From positions 1 through 64,000 of the forward strand of contig OZ257260.1 in assembly GCA_965279735.1 (NCBI GenBank): a stretch of DNA of 64,000 nucleotides, in the 5' to 3' direction. The stretch is from CAIUGU01 sp965279735. Its GTDB lineage: Bacteria; Pseudomonadota; Gammaproteobacteria; Steroidobacterales; Steroidobacteraceae. Shown here in pieces: positions 41,638-49,312 of the stretch. A program made the translations under genes and the position numbers. The notes beneath the pieces are model-generated. The model did not search any database, was not told where the DNA came from, and saw only the letters and a program-made list of their open reading frames with translations. Numbering within the stretch: position 1 is the first letter of the stretch; each line of letters opens with the position of its first letter.

Positions 41638-42222
41638 ATGGGAAGCGAATTCGCACCTGTTCTCTTTGGTCCAGTGCTCGTGCTTTGCGCCATATTTCTC
41701 GTCTACCTGGCAGTTTCAGGGAGGCACCGGCCTGTCGACGTCAAATCCACACTAGGGTTGGGACGAAGTCGTTTGGCGCGTGGGTATCTTGCCGTTATCG
41801 TCGTTTGCTTGGCGTACGCCTACTGGGACACTGTCGCGCTTATTGAATTCAAGGTTGCGCGCGGTGACGTCTCGCAAGCCGAGGCGAGCCAGAACCTTTG
41901 GGGTTGGTTTGTCTATGGGTTCACACTGTCAGCGCCCTTCAACCTTCTCTTCTTGACGGCTCTAGGATTGCCTACGCTTTCGCTACTCCGCCGAATCGGG
42001 TTCATGTCTGTGGCCGGAGTTGGCGTCGCCAGTCAGGTCATCGCACTCATACTGGTGATTCTTCTGATGCTGCTTTTTGAGAATGACTGGTGCAGAGCAA
42101 ATACGGTGCAATGTATGGCACGAGACTATGGCGAGACAGGCGTACTCGCGTTGTTGATGGCATTGGCATTCTCGTTGGCAGCAAAGTTGCCGTGGCTGAA
42201 ATGGGTGGAGCATGCCAGCTAA
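41638..42222 (+). CDS. Cassette gene 1: multi-pass membrane protein of unknown function
   Basis: A 194-residue protein with about five hydrophobic segments (residues 5-25, 48-65, 92-112, 122-146 and 167-185). I do not recognise a family. The ATG at 41638 lies 3 bp after the left stem module, and the stop codon lies within the left core of the first attC site, both typical of integron cassettes. Base composition is lower in GC than the housekeeping genes. No function can be inferred. Confidence 0.75.
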   Translation: MGSEFAPVLFGPVLVLCAIFLVYLAVSGRHRPVDVKSTLGLGRSRLARGYLAVIVVCLAYAYWDTVALIEFKVARGDVSQAEASQNLWGWFVYGFTLSAPFNLLFLTALGLPTLSLLRRIGFMSVAGVGVASQVIALILVILLMLLFENDWCRANTVQCMARDYGETGVLALLMALAFSLAAKLPWLKWVEHAS

Positions 42223-42304
42223 CATCTCGTTGCAGGCGGACCGTGAACGATAAAGTGCTCACTTCAATACGTCAGCGAGCGGCCGCTGAACTCGGGCGTT
42301 AGGT
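42217..42304 (+). repeat. attC recombination site 1
   Basis: Left core AGCTAAC (42217-42223) and right core GTTAGGT (42298-42304) are complementary in six of seven positions. The inner arms GTTGCAGGCGG and CCGCTGAAC pair as GTT-CAG-CGG with two unpaired G bases on the left arm, the extrahelical bases that define the recombined strand. Length is 88 bp. Recombination would occur between the G and the first T of GTTAGGT. Confidence 0.87.
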
Positions 42305-42310
42305 GGCTTC

Positions 42311-42580
42311 GTGCAGGCGTCATCTTTCACCATCCGATTCCCAGAGCATCTGCCACGCGAGAAGTGGCAGTACTGCCTAGATCAACTAGCCGACTTGGGC
42401 GGCTCTGCCGAGACCATTGAGCCACATGTGTTCCGTATCCACTGCCTGAAGCCCGGCGACACAGCCAAGGTGGGTTGGGCCTTGTTTCACACACATTTCG
42501 CAAATGTCTGTACTGTGTTCGACACCACAGGAGATGCTGAGAACCGTTCCAGTGCGTATCCGTCGCCCGCAAGAGCATGA
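42311..42580 (+). CDS. Cassette gene 2: small hypothetical protein
   Basis: An 89-residue soluble protein (QASSFTIRFPEHLPREKWQYCLDQLADLGG...) that I do not recognise. The start is GTG at 42311, 6 bp after the attC1 right core; the stop is 18 bp before the attC2 left core. It is alone in its cassette. It has an N-terminal beta strand then helix pattern and two cysteines, nothing diagnostic. Confidence 0.7.
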   Translation: MQASSFTIRFPEHLPREKWQYCLDQLADLGGSAETIEPHVFRIHCLKPGDTAKVGWALFHTHFANVCTVFDTTGDAENRSSAYPSPARA

Positions 42581-42598
42581 CGTCGTGCCAACGAATCC

Positions 42599-42686
42599 AC
42601 CTAACAAATCGCTGGAGCGGACGCGTGCAAGATAGAGTGCCAAGCTCATGCGAAGGCGTGCCCGTCGCCCAGCTCAACCGTTAGGC
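42599..42686 (+). repeat. attC recombination site 2
   Basis: Left core ACCTAAC (42599-42605) fits RYYYAAC and right core GTTAGGC (42680-42686) fits GTTRRRY. The inner arms GCTGGAGCGGAC and GTCGCCCAGC pair as GCTGG-GCG-AC with an unpaired A and an unpaired G on the left arm. Length is 88 bp. This is the most consensus-like of the sites. Confidence 0.9.
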
Positions 42687-42692
42687 ATCACT

Positions 42693-43037
42693 ATGGCTTC
42701 GCGTAACTTTCAAGAGATCACAAGAGCCAAGGTTTTGTTGCTATACCCAAGTCGGGCGCGGCAGGCGGCGGCAGAGGAGATCCTGGGGCGCTATACGGGA
42801 GACAGCTCGAATGGAAGCTTTCGAGTCCGGCTTGCCGCTCTGAAAGTAGCGGGAAGCGACCTGACCGAATTAGAGCGCTGTATCCATTTGGCTCTTCAAG
42901 ACTATCGCGATGTGCTTGCTTTGGCAGAGTATCCACGGCAGCTCGAGGCCGGCTTTGGCGCGTCAGACAAGACCTTGGCGCGCCAGGATCTGGCGGAGTA
43001 CGAAGAGTGGTTGCAGATGGATAGGTCTGATGCCTAA
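42693..43037 (+). CDS. Cassette gene 3: small hypothetical protein
   Basis: A 114-residue protein with a helical, charged composition (NFQEITRAKVLLLYPSRARQ, then DLTELERCIHLALQDYRDVL). ATG 42693 lies 6 bp after the attC2 right core, and the in-frame region further upstream lies inside the attC site. The stop TAA is part of the left core of the third, incomplete attC. Hypothetical proteins of this size with similar sequence occur in other cassette arrays by my recollection, but no function is known. Confidence 0.72.
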   Translation: MASRNFQEITRAKVLLLYPSRARQAAAEEILGRYTGDSSNGSFRVRLAALKVAGSDLTELERCIHLALQDYRDVLALAEYPRQLEAGFGASDKTLARQDLAEYEEWLQMDRSDA

Positions 43038-43055
43038 CAAATCGCTGGAGCGGGC
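43032..43055 (+). repeat. Half attC site at the right end of the array
   Basis: GCCTAAC (43032-43038) followed by AAATCGCTGGAGCGG repeats the left half of attC2 almost exactly. No right core GTTRRRY and no complementary right arm occur in the next 100 bp. The array is therefore broken here, by deletion or by insertion of the following DNA. Confidence 0.8.
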
Positions 43056-43143
43056 TCTACGCGGCAGACGTTCAGCGAGTACGTCCGGTGCAGGTTGCGG
43101 CAGACGACCACTCTTTGATTCAGGCGAGAACAGGATGTGCGCA

Positions 43144-44214
43144 ATGAAAACACTGCAACGATTCTGCAAGTGGACATCGCTTCAAATCAGCCTTGAGGCG
43201 CTGCTCATTGCGCTGCTCTGGTCGCAGGGGGCACCTGCCCAAGAGGCGCCTTCCGAATCCATATCGCTTGACGTATATCGTGAACCTAAGGTCAAACCCT
43301 TGGCGCAGGATTCTTACCCGGTCTTTCCGATCAGCGAGCGCCGAAGTGGCAAGGACGGCTGGGTCTATGTCAACTTAATGGTGAGCCCAGAAGGTAAACC
43401 CTACGAGATCATGGTTGCCGAATCGAGCGGCAACAAGGCGCTGGAAAAGTCTGCTCTAGAAGCGGTTCGTAAATGGTCCTTCCAGCCTGGCACCCTTGAA
43501 GGGAAGCCTATTGATAGCGCCACAATGATAAAGCTTCGCTTCCGGCTGACCGGTGCGCAGGGTGCGTCAAGCCGGTTTGTAAAGTCCTTCAAGGCGGCAG
43601 TACAAGCGATCCAGAAAAAGGACAAGCCTGCAGCGGAAGTCGTCATAAGCTCACTTTCTCCGCAAAATCTTTACGAAACTTCCTATGCAGGGCTGGCGGA
43701 GTACTACTACGCAGTGCAATGGGGCACGCAGTCGCAGCAACTCGCAGGACTTTCACGCGCCATCGCCCAGGAAAATCATGCCGACTACCTGCCAGAGGAC
43801 TCTTACAAGACGGCCTTGCGGGCGATTTTTCCTCTGCAGGTCAACGAGCGGCACTACAGAGATGCCTTGAAGACCTGGGATCGGTTGAGGATGGCTGAGA
43901 ACGACGATCCGCAAGCCCTCGCCCCCTTCAAGAGTGTTGTCGACCAAATTTCCACACTGAAGACAGATGGCAGCTCTTTCACTGTTTCCGGCCGCATCAA
44001 CGAAACGTCCTGGTCCCATTCACTTCTCAAGACCAGATTCCACGTCAGCGTCACCAGCGGTCACGTCGCACAGCTCAAGCTTCGCTGCCAGCAAAACTAT
44101 GTTTCATTCGCCTTCGATCCCGAGGTGGACTATCGAGTCGCCGATAAAGCGGGCGATTGCACTCTGGAGGTCATTGGAGACCCGGACACAGCTTTTGACC
44201 TTGTTCAATCTTGA
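43144..44214 (+). CDS. Secreted protein with TonB C-terminal-like domain
   Basis: A 356-residue protein with an N-terminal signal (LEALLIALLWSQGAPAQ). A TonB-C-like domain follows: SYPVFPISERRSGKDGWVYVNLMVSPEGKP, IMVAESSGNKALEKSALEAVRKWSFQPG (each given as family blocks). After it come about 200 residues without recognised domain. It lacks the proline-rich spanning region of true TonB, so it is not an energy transducer of the classic kind. ATG 43144 is preferred; ATG 43135 is in frame. It lies directly after the broken attC and may have replaced cassettes. Confidence 0.72.
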   Translation: MKTLQRFCKWTSLQISLEALLIALLWSQGAPAQEAPSESISLDVYREPKVKPLAQDSYPVFPISERRSGKDGWVYVNLMVSPEGKPYEIMVAESSGNKALEKSALEAVRKWSFQPGTLEGKPIDSATMIKLRFRLTGAQGASSRFVKSFKAAVQAIQKKDKPAAEVVISSLSPQNLYETSYAGLAEYYYAVQWGTQSQQLAGLSRAIAQENHADYLPEDSYKTALRAIFPLQVNERHYRDALKTWDRLRMAENDDPQALAPFKSVVDQISTLKTDGSSFTVSGRINETSWSHSLLKTRFHVSVTSGHVAQLKLRCQQNYVSFAFDPEVDYRVADKAGDCTLEVIGDPDTAFDLVQS

Positions 44215-44242
44215 AGCGCTGTTCGCTTTTTTGGGAAATGGC

Positions 44243-44338
44243 GCCGGGTCGAGCTTTCGCGTGTATTCCCAATATGCTCGAACCTTCGACCCGGCACCAT
44301 CGAGTCGCGGCACCATCGAGTCGGGCACCATGGAATCG
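44243..44338. repeat. Inverted repeat plus 16-bp tandem repeat that supplies a start codon
   Basis: GCCGGGTCGA (44243-44252) and TCGACCCGGC (44286-44295) form a perfect 10-bp inverted pair. The right arm runs into a tandem repeat: CGGCACCATCGAGTCG at 44292-44307 and 44308-44323, then a diverged third unit GGCACCATGGAATCG (44324-44338). The ATC of the first two units reads ATG in the third and is the apparent start codon of the acetyltransferase. Confidence 0.8.
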
Positions 44339-44836
44339 CTGATTCGACCAATAGCGCCGGGCGATTCGCTGGAAGAGCTCACGTTTCTGTTGCATCGAGC
44401 CTATGCCGACCTGGGGAACATGGGGCTCAATTACACAGCCGTGGACCAGTCATCGGCAGTTACCGCCGAGCGCATTGCGGAGGGTCAATGCTTTGTGGCT
44501 GTCGGGCCTTCCGCATTAATTGGGACCATTGTGGTTAATCCACCCGATCCGGAATCGACGTGCGAGTACTTTCGACGCCCGGAAGTCGCAAGCGCGCATC
44601 AGTTCGCAGTTGCCCCTGAACTCCAAGGCCAGGGGCTGGGCTCTCGGCTACTGGAATGCGCCGAATCCTGGGCACTGAGCCATCGTTACACGGCGGTCGC
44701 CATTGACACCGCCGAACCGGCCGAGCACCTTGTTTCTTTCTATGAGCGGCGAGGCTACCTTCGTGTAGGTTGGGCGCAGTGGGCGGGAAAACGCTATCGC
44801 AGCGTGGTCATGAGCAAAGACTTGAATGCTGCTTAG
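44330..44836 (+). CDS. GNAT family N-acetyltransferase
   Basis: A 168-residue acetyl-CoA-dependent transferase. The acetyl-CoA pyrophosphate loop is QFAVAPELQGQGLGSRLLE near residues 90-108, followed by the strand AIDTAEPAEHLVSFYERRGY typical of GNAT motif B. The substrate is unknown; many such cassette-like acetyltransferases act on small amines, antibiotics or proteins. ATG 44330 is chosen because it starts the GNAT fold; it lies in a tandem repeat and no good ribosome site precedes it. Confidence 0.83.
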   Translation: MESLIRPIAPGDSLEELTFLLHRAYADLGNMGLNYTAVDQSSAVTAERIAEGQCFVAVGPSALIGTIVVNPPDPESTCEYFRRPEVASAHQFAVAPELQGQGLGSRLLECAESWALSHRYTAVAIDTAEPAEHLVSFYERRGYLRVGWAQWAGKRYRSVVMSKDLNAA

Positions 44837-44843
44837 GGATCTC

Positions 44844-44856
44844 GACAGATTTATTT
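44844..44856 (+). repeat. GACAGATTTATTT repeat, copy 1
   Basis: GACAGATTTATTT follows the acetyltransferase stop by 7 bp. Related motifs lie at 46155-46163, 46199-46209 (inverted) and 46798-46815 (inverted). In other gammaproteobacterial genomes GGGGACAGATTTATTT is a dispersed motif often near REP-associated transposases; that statement is from memory. Confidence 0.55.
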
Positions 44857-44877
44857 ATTCCGCAATCACTAAACACC

Positions 44878-45639
44878 ATGTGTGATCGCTACGATCAAAT
44901 CGGCCGAACCTATGCCAATACGCGGAAGCAGGATCCGCGGATTGCGCGGTTGATCGAGATGGCGCTTGGAGATGCAGAGTCCGTACTCAACGTCGGAGCC
45001 GGGACTGGTTCTTATGAGCCTGCGAATCGCGATGTGGTGGCGGTCGAACCGTCGGAGACGATGATCCGGCAAAGGCTGAAAGGGGCGGCGTCTGCAATTC
45101 AAGCCCGGGCTGAGGCGTTACCTCTGGCAGACAAGAGCTTTGATGCGGTACTTGCCGCTAACACCATCCATCATTGGAGCAACGTGCCTGGCGGACTTCG
45201 CGAGGTGCGGAGGGTTTGTCGCGGTCGTATCGTTTTCTTCCTGCGGAATCCTTGTGAGGGCGTTGCCTTGTGGCTGACGGAGCAATATTTTCCTTCCCTC
45301 GCTTCGGATCGGAAAATGGCCGAAATCGTCAGGGTGATTGAAGAAGAGCTGGGGCCGGTCGAGCGCGTGAAGATCCCGCTTCCCGCCGAGTGTGCTGACG
45401 GATTGTTCAGCGGGTACTGGGCAAGGCCCGAGATGTATCTCGACAGCGAAGTCCGCGGGAATATCTCCAACTTCGCCTTGGCTGATCAGGATGTTGTATT
45501 GCGCGGCGTCGCATCCCGGCGGTCCGATCTGGAATCCGGCGAATGGGATCGCAAGTACGGGCATCTTCGTTCATTGCCTGACATCGATCTTGGGCTCAGG
45601 CTGCTCATCGCGGATGTCGGTGTGTCTGCCTCACAATAA
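44878..45639 (+). CDS. Class I SAM-dependent methyltransferase (UbiE-like)
   Basis: A 253-residue protein with SAM-binding motif VLNVGAGTGSYEP near residue 38, acidic strand-2 end VVAVEPSETMI, motif PLADKSFDAVLAANTIHHW near residue 83 and LREVRRVCRGRIVFFLR. The HHW motif and overall form are typical of small-molecule methyltransferases. ATG 44878 is chosen since it gives the usual N-terminus (MCDRYDQIGRTYANTRKQDP); the longer frame overlaps the acetyltransferase. It sits between two GACAGATTT repeats. Confidence 0.83.
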   Translation: MCDRYDQIGRTYANTRKQDPRIARLIEMALGDAESVLNVGAGTGSYEPANRDVVAVEPSETMIRQRLKGAASAIQARAEALPLADKSFDAVLAANTIHHWSNVPGGLREVRRVCRGRIVFFLRNPCEGVALWLTEQYFPSLASDRKMAEIVRVIEEELGPVERVKIPLPAECADGLFSGYWARPEMYLDSEVRGNISNFALADQDVVLRGVASRRSDLESGEWDRKYGHLRSLPDIDLGLRLLIADVGVSASQ

Positions 45640-45661
45640 AGCCAATTGTTGAAATGCCAGC

Positions 45662-46132
45662 ATGTTCAAGTTAGCCACGATGTTCCTCCTGACTTGCACG
45701 GCAGAAGTCTGCTTTGCCTGTTCATGTGAGCCTCTGCCTGGAGTTTCGGAAGCATATGAGCAGTCAGAGCTGGTTGCTGAAGGAACCGTGCTGTCTGTGG
45801 AAGATCGGTACGTCGGGTGGAGAAAGCTGAAAGCCTGGTTTCAATTTCGCTTTGGCCCGCCGTTCCCCACATCGTTGGAGGACGGATTCGAGGTCAGGTT
45901 AAAGGCACACGCGATATGGAAAGGGAAGGCATCATCCGATTTGATTGTGTACACGCCGCGAGAAGAGTCCGCTTGCGGGTTCCCCTTCAGGGTAGGGCGG
46001 CGATACGTCGTTTACGCATCCAGACTGGATGAGCGACATTACGAGGCTTCCCTGTGCAGTCGAACCAAGCAACAAGCGGAAGATGGTGATGCCAGGGCGC
46101 TTGATACTCTGGCAAAGCCCAAAAGCTTCTAG
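45662..46132 (+). CDS. Secreted cysteine-containing protein, TIMP/netrin-like N-terminus
   Basis: A 156-residue exported protein. The signal peptide ends at CFACSCEPLPG, so the mature N-terminus would be CSC, a pattern shared with bacterial relatives of the tissue-inhibitor-of-metalloproteinase/netrin fold. Further matches are SELVAEGTVLSVED, FEVRLKAHAIWKG and ESACGFPFRVGRRYVVYA, the strands of an OB-like barrel with a second cysteine. Its function in bacteria is unknown. The start is ATG 45662. Confidence 0.72.
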   Translation: MFKLATMFLLTCTAEVCFACSCEPLPGVSEAYEQSELVAEGTVLSVEDRYVGWRKLKAWFQFRFGPPFPTSLEDGFEVRLKAHAIWKGKASSDLIVYTPREESACGFPFRVGRRYVVYASRLDERHYEASLCSRTKQQAEDGDARALDTLAKPKSF

Positions 46133-46154
46133 TCGAAGCTCTGAAAAAAATGGA

Positions 46155-46209
46155 GACAGATTTGTTCTTGATGAAAGGAAGGATTTAGAAGGAAAATTAA
46201 ATCTGTCCC
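46155..46209. repeat. GACAGATTT repeats 2 and 3, in inverted pair
   Basis: GACAGATTT (46155-46163) and its inverse AAATCTGTCCC (46199-46209) face each other over 35 bp of A/G-rich DNA without genes. They belong to the same family as the motifs at 44844 and 46798. Confidence 0.6.
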
Positions 46210-46360
46210 AATTTCGCGTGTAGGCGCCCCGCAGAAGTAATGCGGGCGACCCGGCGCCGTTCTTCCCGAAAAAATTCGTCGTTGCCCTGTCGAAATGGAA
46301 GGAGCCCATTCGACTACATTGCCAATACGGGCATCAGGCAACGAGAGGAGATTCGTTCAT

Positions 46361-46768
46361 ATGAAAATCACGGTTGAAACACTCGTCCGCGCGCCGAGCG
46401 AGAAGGTATGGCTGGCGTATACGACGCCGGCGGACATCGTTCAGTGGAATGCGGCGTCGGATGATTGGCACACCACGAAGGCGAGTGTCGATTTGCGAGA
46501 GGGTGGCGAGTTCTCTTCGAGGATGGAAGCAAAGGACGGCAGCTTTGGATTTGACTTCGCGGGGACCTATACCAAAGTCGTTCCCATGCAGTTGCTTGAA
46601 TATTCCTTTGGACCCAGAGTGGCGACAGTCGAGTTCATTGAAGTGCCAGACGGCGTCAATGTGAAGGTCACCTTTGAAGCAGAAGAATCCCACTCGATTG
46701 AGCAGCAGCAGGGCGGCTGGCAGGCAATTCTCAACAACTTTGCCCGTCACGTTGAAGGGAAGAAGTAA
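46361..46768 (+). CDS. SRPBCC (AHSA1-type) domain protein
   Basis: A 135-residue protein of the START-like SRPBCC superfamily: the strand TVETLVRAPSEKVWLAYTTP, then PADIVQWNAASDDWHTTKA and a C-terminal long helix GGWQAILNNFARHVEG. Members bind small hydrophobic ligands or act in stress response; specificity is unknown. The ATG at 46361 follows GAGAGGAG with good spacing; the longer frame from 46295 lacks a ribosome site. Confidence 0.85.
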   Translation: MKITVETLVRAPSEKVWLAYTTPADIVQWNAASDDWHTTKASVDLREGGEFSSRMEAKDGSFGFDFAGTYTKVVPMQLLEYSFGPRVATVEFIEVPDGVNVKVTFEAEESHSIEQQQGGWQAILNNFARHVEGKK

Positions 46769-46797
46769 GCGCTGGGCGCCTGCTCAGGTTCCGTGCT

Positions 46798-46815
46798 GGA
46801 AATAAATCTGTTCCC
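46798..46815 (-). repeat. GACAGATTTATTT repeat, copy 4 (inverted)
   Basis: GGAAATAAATCTGTTCCC is the inverse of GGGAACAGATTTATTTCC. With copy 1 at 44844 it brackets the methyltransferase, TIMP-like and SRPBCC genes in inverted orientation. It lies 12 bp past the end of the antiporter gene on the opposite strand. Confidence 0.55.
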
Positions 46816-46827
46816 ATTCGCCACGTG

Positions 46828-47901
46828 TCACGGCACAAACGTCGTGAACAGGTAGATCGCGAACAGCATCAGGTGGATGACTCCCTGGAGAACCGTGGTG
46901 CGTCCATTGGCTAGCGTCTGTACCGACACTATCAGCGAAAGGAACAGCAGCACGGTCGATTTGGCATCGAGCCCAAGGCTGATCGGCATGTCGATCATGA
47001 TCGACAGGATGGCAACGGCTGGAATCGTCAAGCCGATGGTCGCGAGCGCAGAGCCGAGTGCGAGATTGAGGCTGGTCTGCAAGCGGTCGGCTTTGGCCGC
47101 GCGTACGGCCGCCAGTCCTTCGGGGGCGAGGATCAGGGCGGCGATCAGCACGCCAAGAACAGCGGGCGGCGCGCCCCAGTCGGCGAGTAGCGCACCGATG
47201 GTGGGCGACAGATCCTTCGCGAGCAACACGACGGCCACCAGACAGGCAACCAGCAGTCCGAGCGACAGCCACATGCGCTGCGACGTTGGCGGCACCGCGT
47301 GCGCCTCCGACTCGTCGTGCTCATCGCCGTCAGGCAGGAAATAGTCGCGATGCCGAACCGTCTGAACGAGCGCGAACGTCGCATAGAGGATCAGCGACAC
47401 CACGGCGACAAAGCCAAGTTGGGTCGGTGAATAGAAAGAACCCGGAGCGCTGGAGGTGAAATTCGGCAGCACCAGTGTCACTACCGTCAGCACGGTCAGC
47501 GTCGCCAACGCCGCGCCCATCCCGGTGCGCTGAAAAACCTGTTCATGGTGGCGCAGGCCGCCTACGAGCAGGCACAGCCCCAGCAAAAGGTTGAGGATCA
47601 CCATCACAGCGGCGAACACCGTATCTCGCGCCAACGTCTGGGCCTTCTCGGGCTCTGCCTGCATCAGGGTCAGGATCAGCCCGACCTCGATCAAGGTGAC
47701 CGCGAGCGCCAGGATCAACGTGCCAAATGGCTCACCGACCCGATGCGCGACCACCTCGGCGTGGTGAACCGCCGCCAGAACCGAGGCACCCAGCACCAGC
47801 GCAACCAGCCAGGCATTGAGCCCCACCTCCAAGCTGGCAATGGCTGCCAGCAGGCCAAGGACGGGGAAGATGTCGGGGAGATGGAAACGTTTGCTGGTCA
47901 T
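46828..47901 (-). CDS. chaA: Calcium/proton (CaCA family) antiporter, ChaA-like
   Basis: Inner-membrane cation/proton exchanger of 357 residues and about eleven hydrophobic segments. The two alpha repeats are visible: GEPFGTLILALAVTLIEVGL near residue 56, and APEGLAAVRAAKADRLQTSLNLALGSALATIGL near residue 255 (conserved block in parts). A histidine- and acid-rich loop (PDGDEHDESEAHAVPP) lies in the centre. In E. coli ChaA exports Ca2+, Na+ or K+ at high pH. It is the only minus-strand gene in this part. Confidence 0.87.
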   Translation of the reverse strand: MTSKRFHLPDIFPVLGLLAAIASLEVGLNAWLVALVLGASVLAAVHHAEVVAHRVGEPFGTLILALAVTLIEVGLILTLMQAEPEKAQTLARDTVFAAVMVILNLLLGLCLLVGGLRHHEQVFQRTGMGAALATLTVLTVVTLVLPNFTSSAPGSFYSPTQLGFVAVVSLILYATFALVQTVRHRDYFLPDGDEHDESEAHAVPPTSQRMWLSLGLLVACLVAVVLLAKDLSPTIGALLADWGAPPAVLGVLIAALILAPEGLAAVRAAKADRLQTSLNLALGSALATIGLTIPAVAILSIMIDMPISLGLDAKSTVLLFLSLIVSVQTLANGRTTVLQGVIHLMLFAIYLFTTFVP

Positions 47902-48029
47902 CGAGCCTCAATTGCGAGCGCTGCAGTTTTGAACAGGAGGTATAGACGGCGGTGTGTCGCTTGGCAACACATCGCCGGAAACATCGGACAGTGGCAGTAT
48001 GTGGTCAAGCGTCACTTATCGAGATCGAC

Positions 48030-48491
48030 ATGTACTACGTCATCGTATTTTTGTTGATGCTCGCGCTGCCTGCTCTATCCATTGTGATCGAGGCTTCGTC
48101 GTCAGATCCCGGTCCGCTGATTGGCCTTGTCGGCAAGTGGTTCGTCTTCTGGGCAGTAGGAGCGCGGCTGTTTCTGGCTGGGGTTCGGCAAATCGCCCAG
48201 CCAAAGTACACGGCCCAAGTCACCCTTGGATTGAAGAGCGACGAGGTGCTTCTCGTGGTTCGCGAGCTGGGATTCGCGAATCTTGCTATCGGATTGTTGG
48301 GCCTGGCGAGTTTATGGATTCCTGCATGGCTGCTTGCTGGTGCCCTGACAGGCGGCGTCTTCTATGGCTTGGCCGGCGTCAACCACGTTCTGCAACCGCA
48401 CCGAAACCGTTCGGAGAACGTGGCAATGGCGTCGGATTTGCTGGCCGCAATAATTTTGCTTGGCCTGTGCATCAGGGCGCTGCTCGCATAG
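48030..48491 (+). CDS. DUF6790-like membrane protein
   Basis: A 153-residue protein with four hydrophobic segments: YYVIVFLLMLALPALSIVIE, LVGKWFVFWAVGARLFLAG, LGFANLAIGLLGLASLW and SDLLAAIILLGLCIRALL. The pattern RQIAQPKYTAQVTLGL with VRELGFAN fits a family of small membrane proteins annotated DUF6790 (from memory). No function known. ATG 48030 is chosen for the first helix; no strong ribosome site precedes it. Confidence 0.68.
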   Translation: MYYVIVFLLMLALPALSIVIEASSSDPGPLIGLVGKWFVFWAVGARLFLAGVRQIAQPKYTAQVTLGLKSDEVLLVVRELGFANLAIGLLGLASLWIPAWLLAGALTGGVFYGLAGVNHVLQPHRNRSENVAMASDLLAAIILLGLCIRALLA

Positions 48492-48521
48492 TTCGTCGCA
48501 CAGCCGGCTTCAAAAACTGGA

Positions 48522-49073
48522 CTATGTGCGGTCAATACCCAGGCTGCGTGCCAAATGGGTGCCGCCCACGAAGAGCACGCAGATTCCTGCCAGTTCCATG
48601 ATTTCTTCGTTGTCAAAGACGGCATGAAGATTTGCGTAGATGGCATCGAACCGCGACGGGTCCTTCGACGCGTTATCGAGTGCCAGTTCCCTTGCCAGCG
48701 CTAAAGCTGCGCGCGTGCGAGGATCAGGGTGGTTGAAGTCGGGCAATGCACAGCTTTCGATTTCCTCCTCTGTCAGCCCTCCTTCAGCAGCCATTGTCGA
48801 GCGCTGCGCTGAACAGAAGCTGCAACCCAGCAACTGGGCTACACAGATCCGCATGAGTTCCTTGATCTCGTGTTCGACACGCCCGCCCCGGAATGCCGTG
48901 TCCCAGTACTGAGCGAATGCTTTGGCGACCTGCGGGTTGGAAGCGAGCGTTTGGTACCATGCCGGCTTGGGGGTCGACAGGCGTCGCGCTTTCTCGATGA
49001 TCTGATCGAGTTCGGGATCATTGAGCGTCGCGACCTCGACCAGAGGCATGCGTCGCGCCGGGGTGGCAGTCAT
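48522..49073 (-). CDS. Carboxymuconolactone decarboxylase (AhpD-like) family protein
   Basis: A 183-residue helical protein with the AhpD-type redox motif CSFCSAQRS (Cys-x-x-Cys followed by a conserved His/Arg position) after IKELMRICVAQLLG. Relatives are alkyl-hydroperoxidase-like or decarboxylase enzymes; the CxxC suggests peroxidase-like activity. The start complementary to 49071-49073 follows GAGGAAG by 6 bp; an alternative ATG is at 49103. It is convergent with the DUF6790-like gene. Confidence 0.85.
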   Translation of the reverse strand: MTATPARRMPLVEVATLNDPELDQIIEKARRLSTPKPAWYQTLASNPQVAKAFAQYWDTAFRGGRVEHEIKELMRICVAQLLGCSFCSAQRSTMAAEGGLTEEEIESCALPDFNHPDPRTRAALALARELALDNASKDPSRFDAIYANLHAVFDNEEIMELAGICVLFVGGTHLARSLGIDRT

Positions 49074-49312
49074 GGTTGCTTCCTCAGCTATTTTTGCCGA
49101 CATTTTTGCTCCAGAGCTGGTCGAGTTTGCGGTCTATCAGAGGCAGGTTTGCATAGTTGCAAATCTTTAGGAATAGGACGGGCCAAACTGGCCCGGGGAA
49201 GAAGAATGTTGCTGCGGCGATTCAGGGGTTTGTGCCTCGCAGCATCCTGCGTCCAAGCGACTAGAGCCATGATTGAAACAATGAGTAGCTGCGCCGGATC
49301 GGGTCTCCTTTT

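Larger units (their letters stand above)
41628..43055 (+). mobile_element. Integron gene-cassette array without integrase (CALIN-like)
   Basis: Three short genes in the same orientation are each followed by an attC-type site: complete sites at 42217-42304 and 42599-42686 and a half site at 43032-43055. Each complete site is 88 bp and has a left core ending AAC, a right core GTTAGGY, and inner arms that pair with two unpaired bases, the hallmark read by integron integrases. Spacing between genes and sites is only a few bases, as in real cassettes. No intI gene is in the window. Confidence 0.88.
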
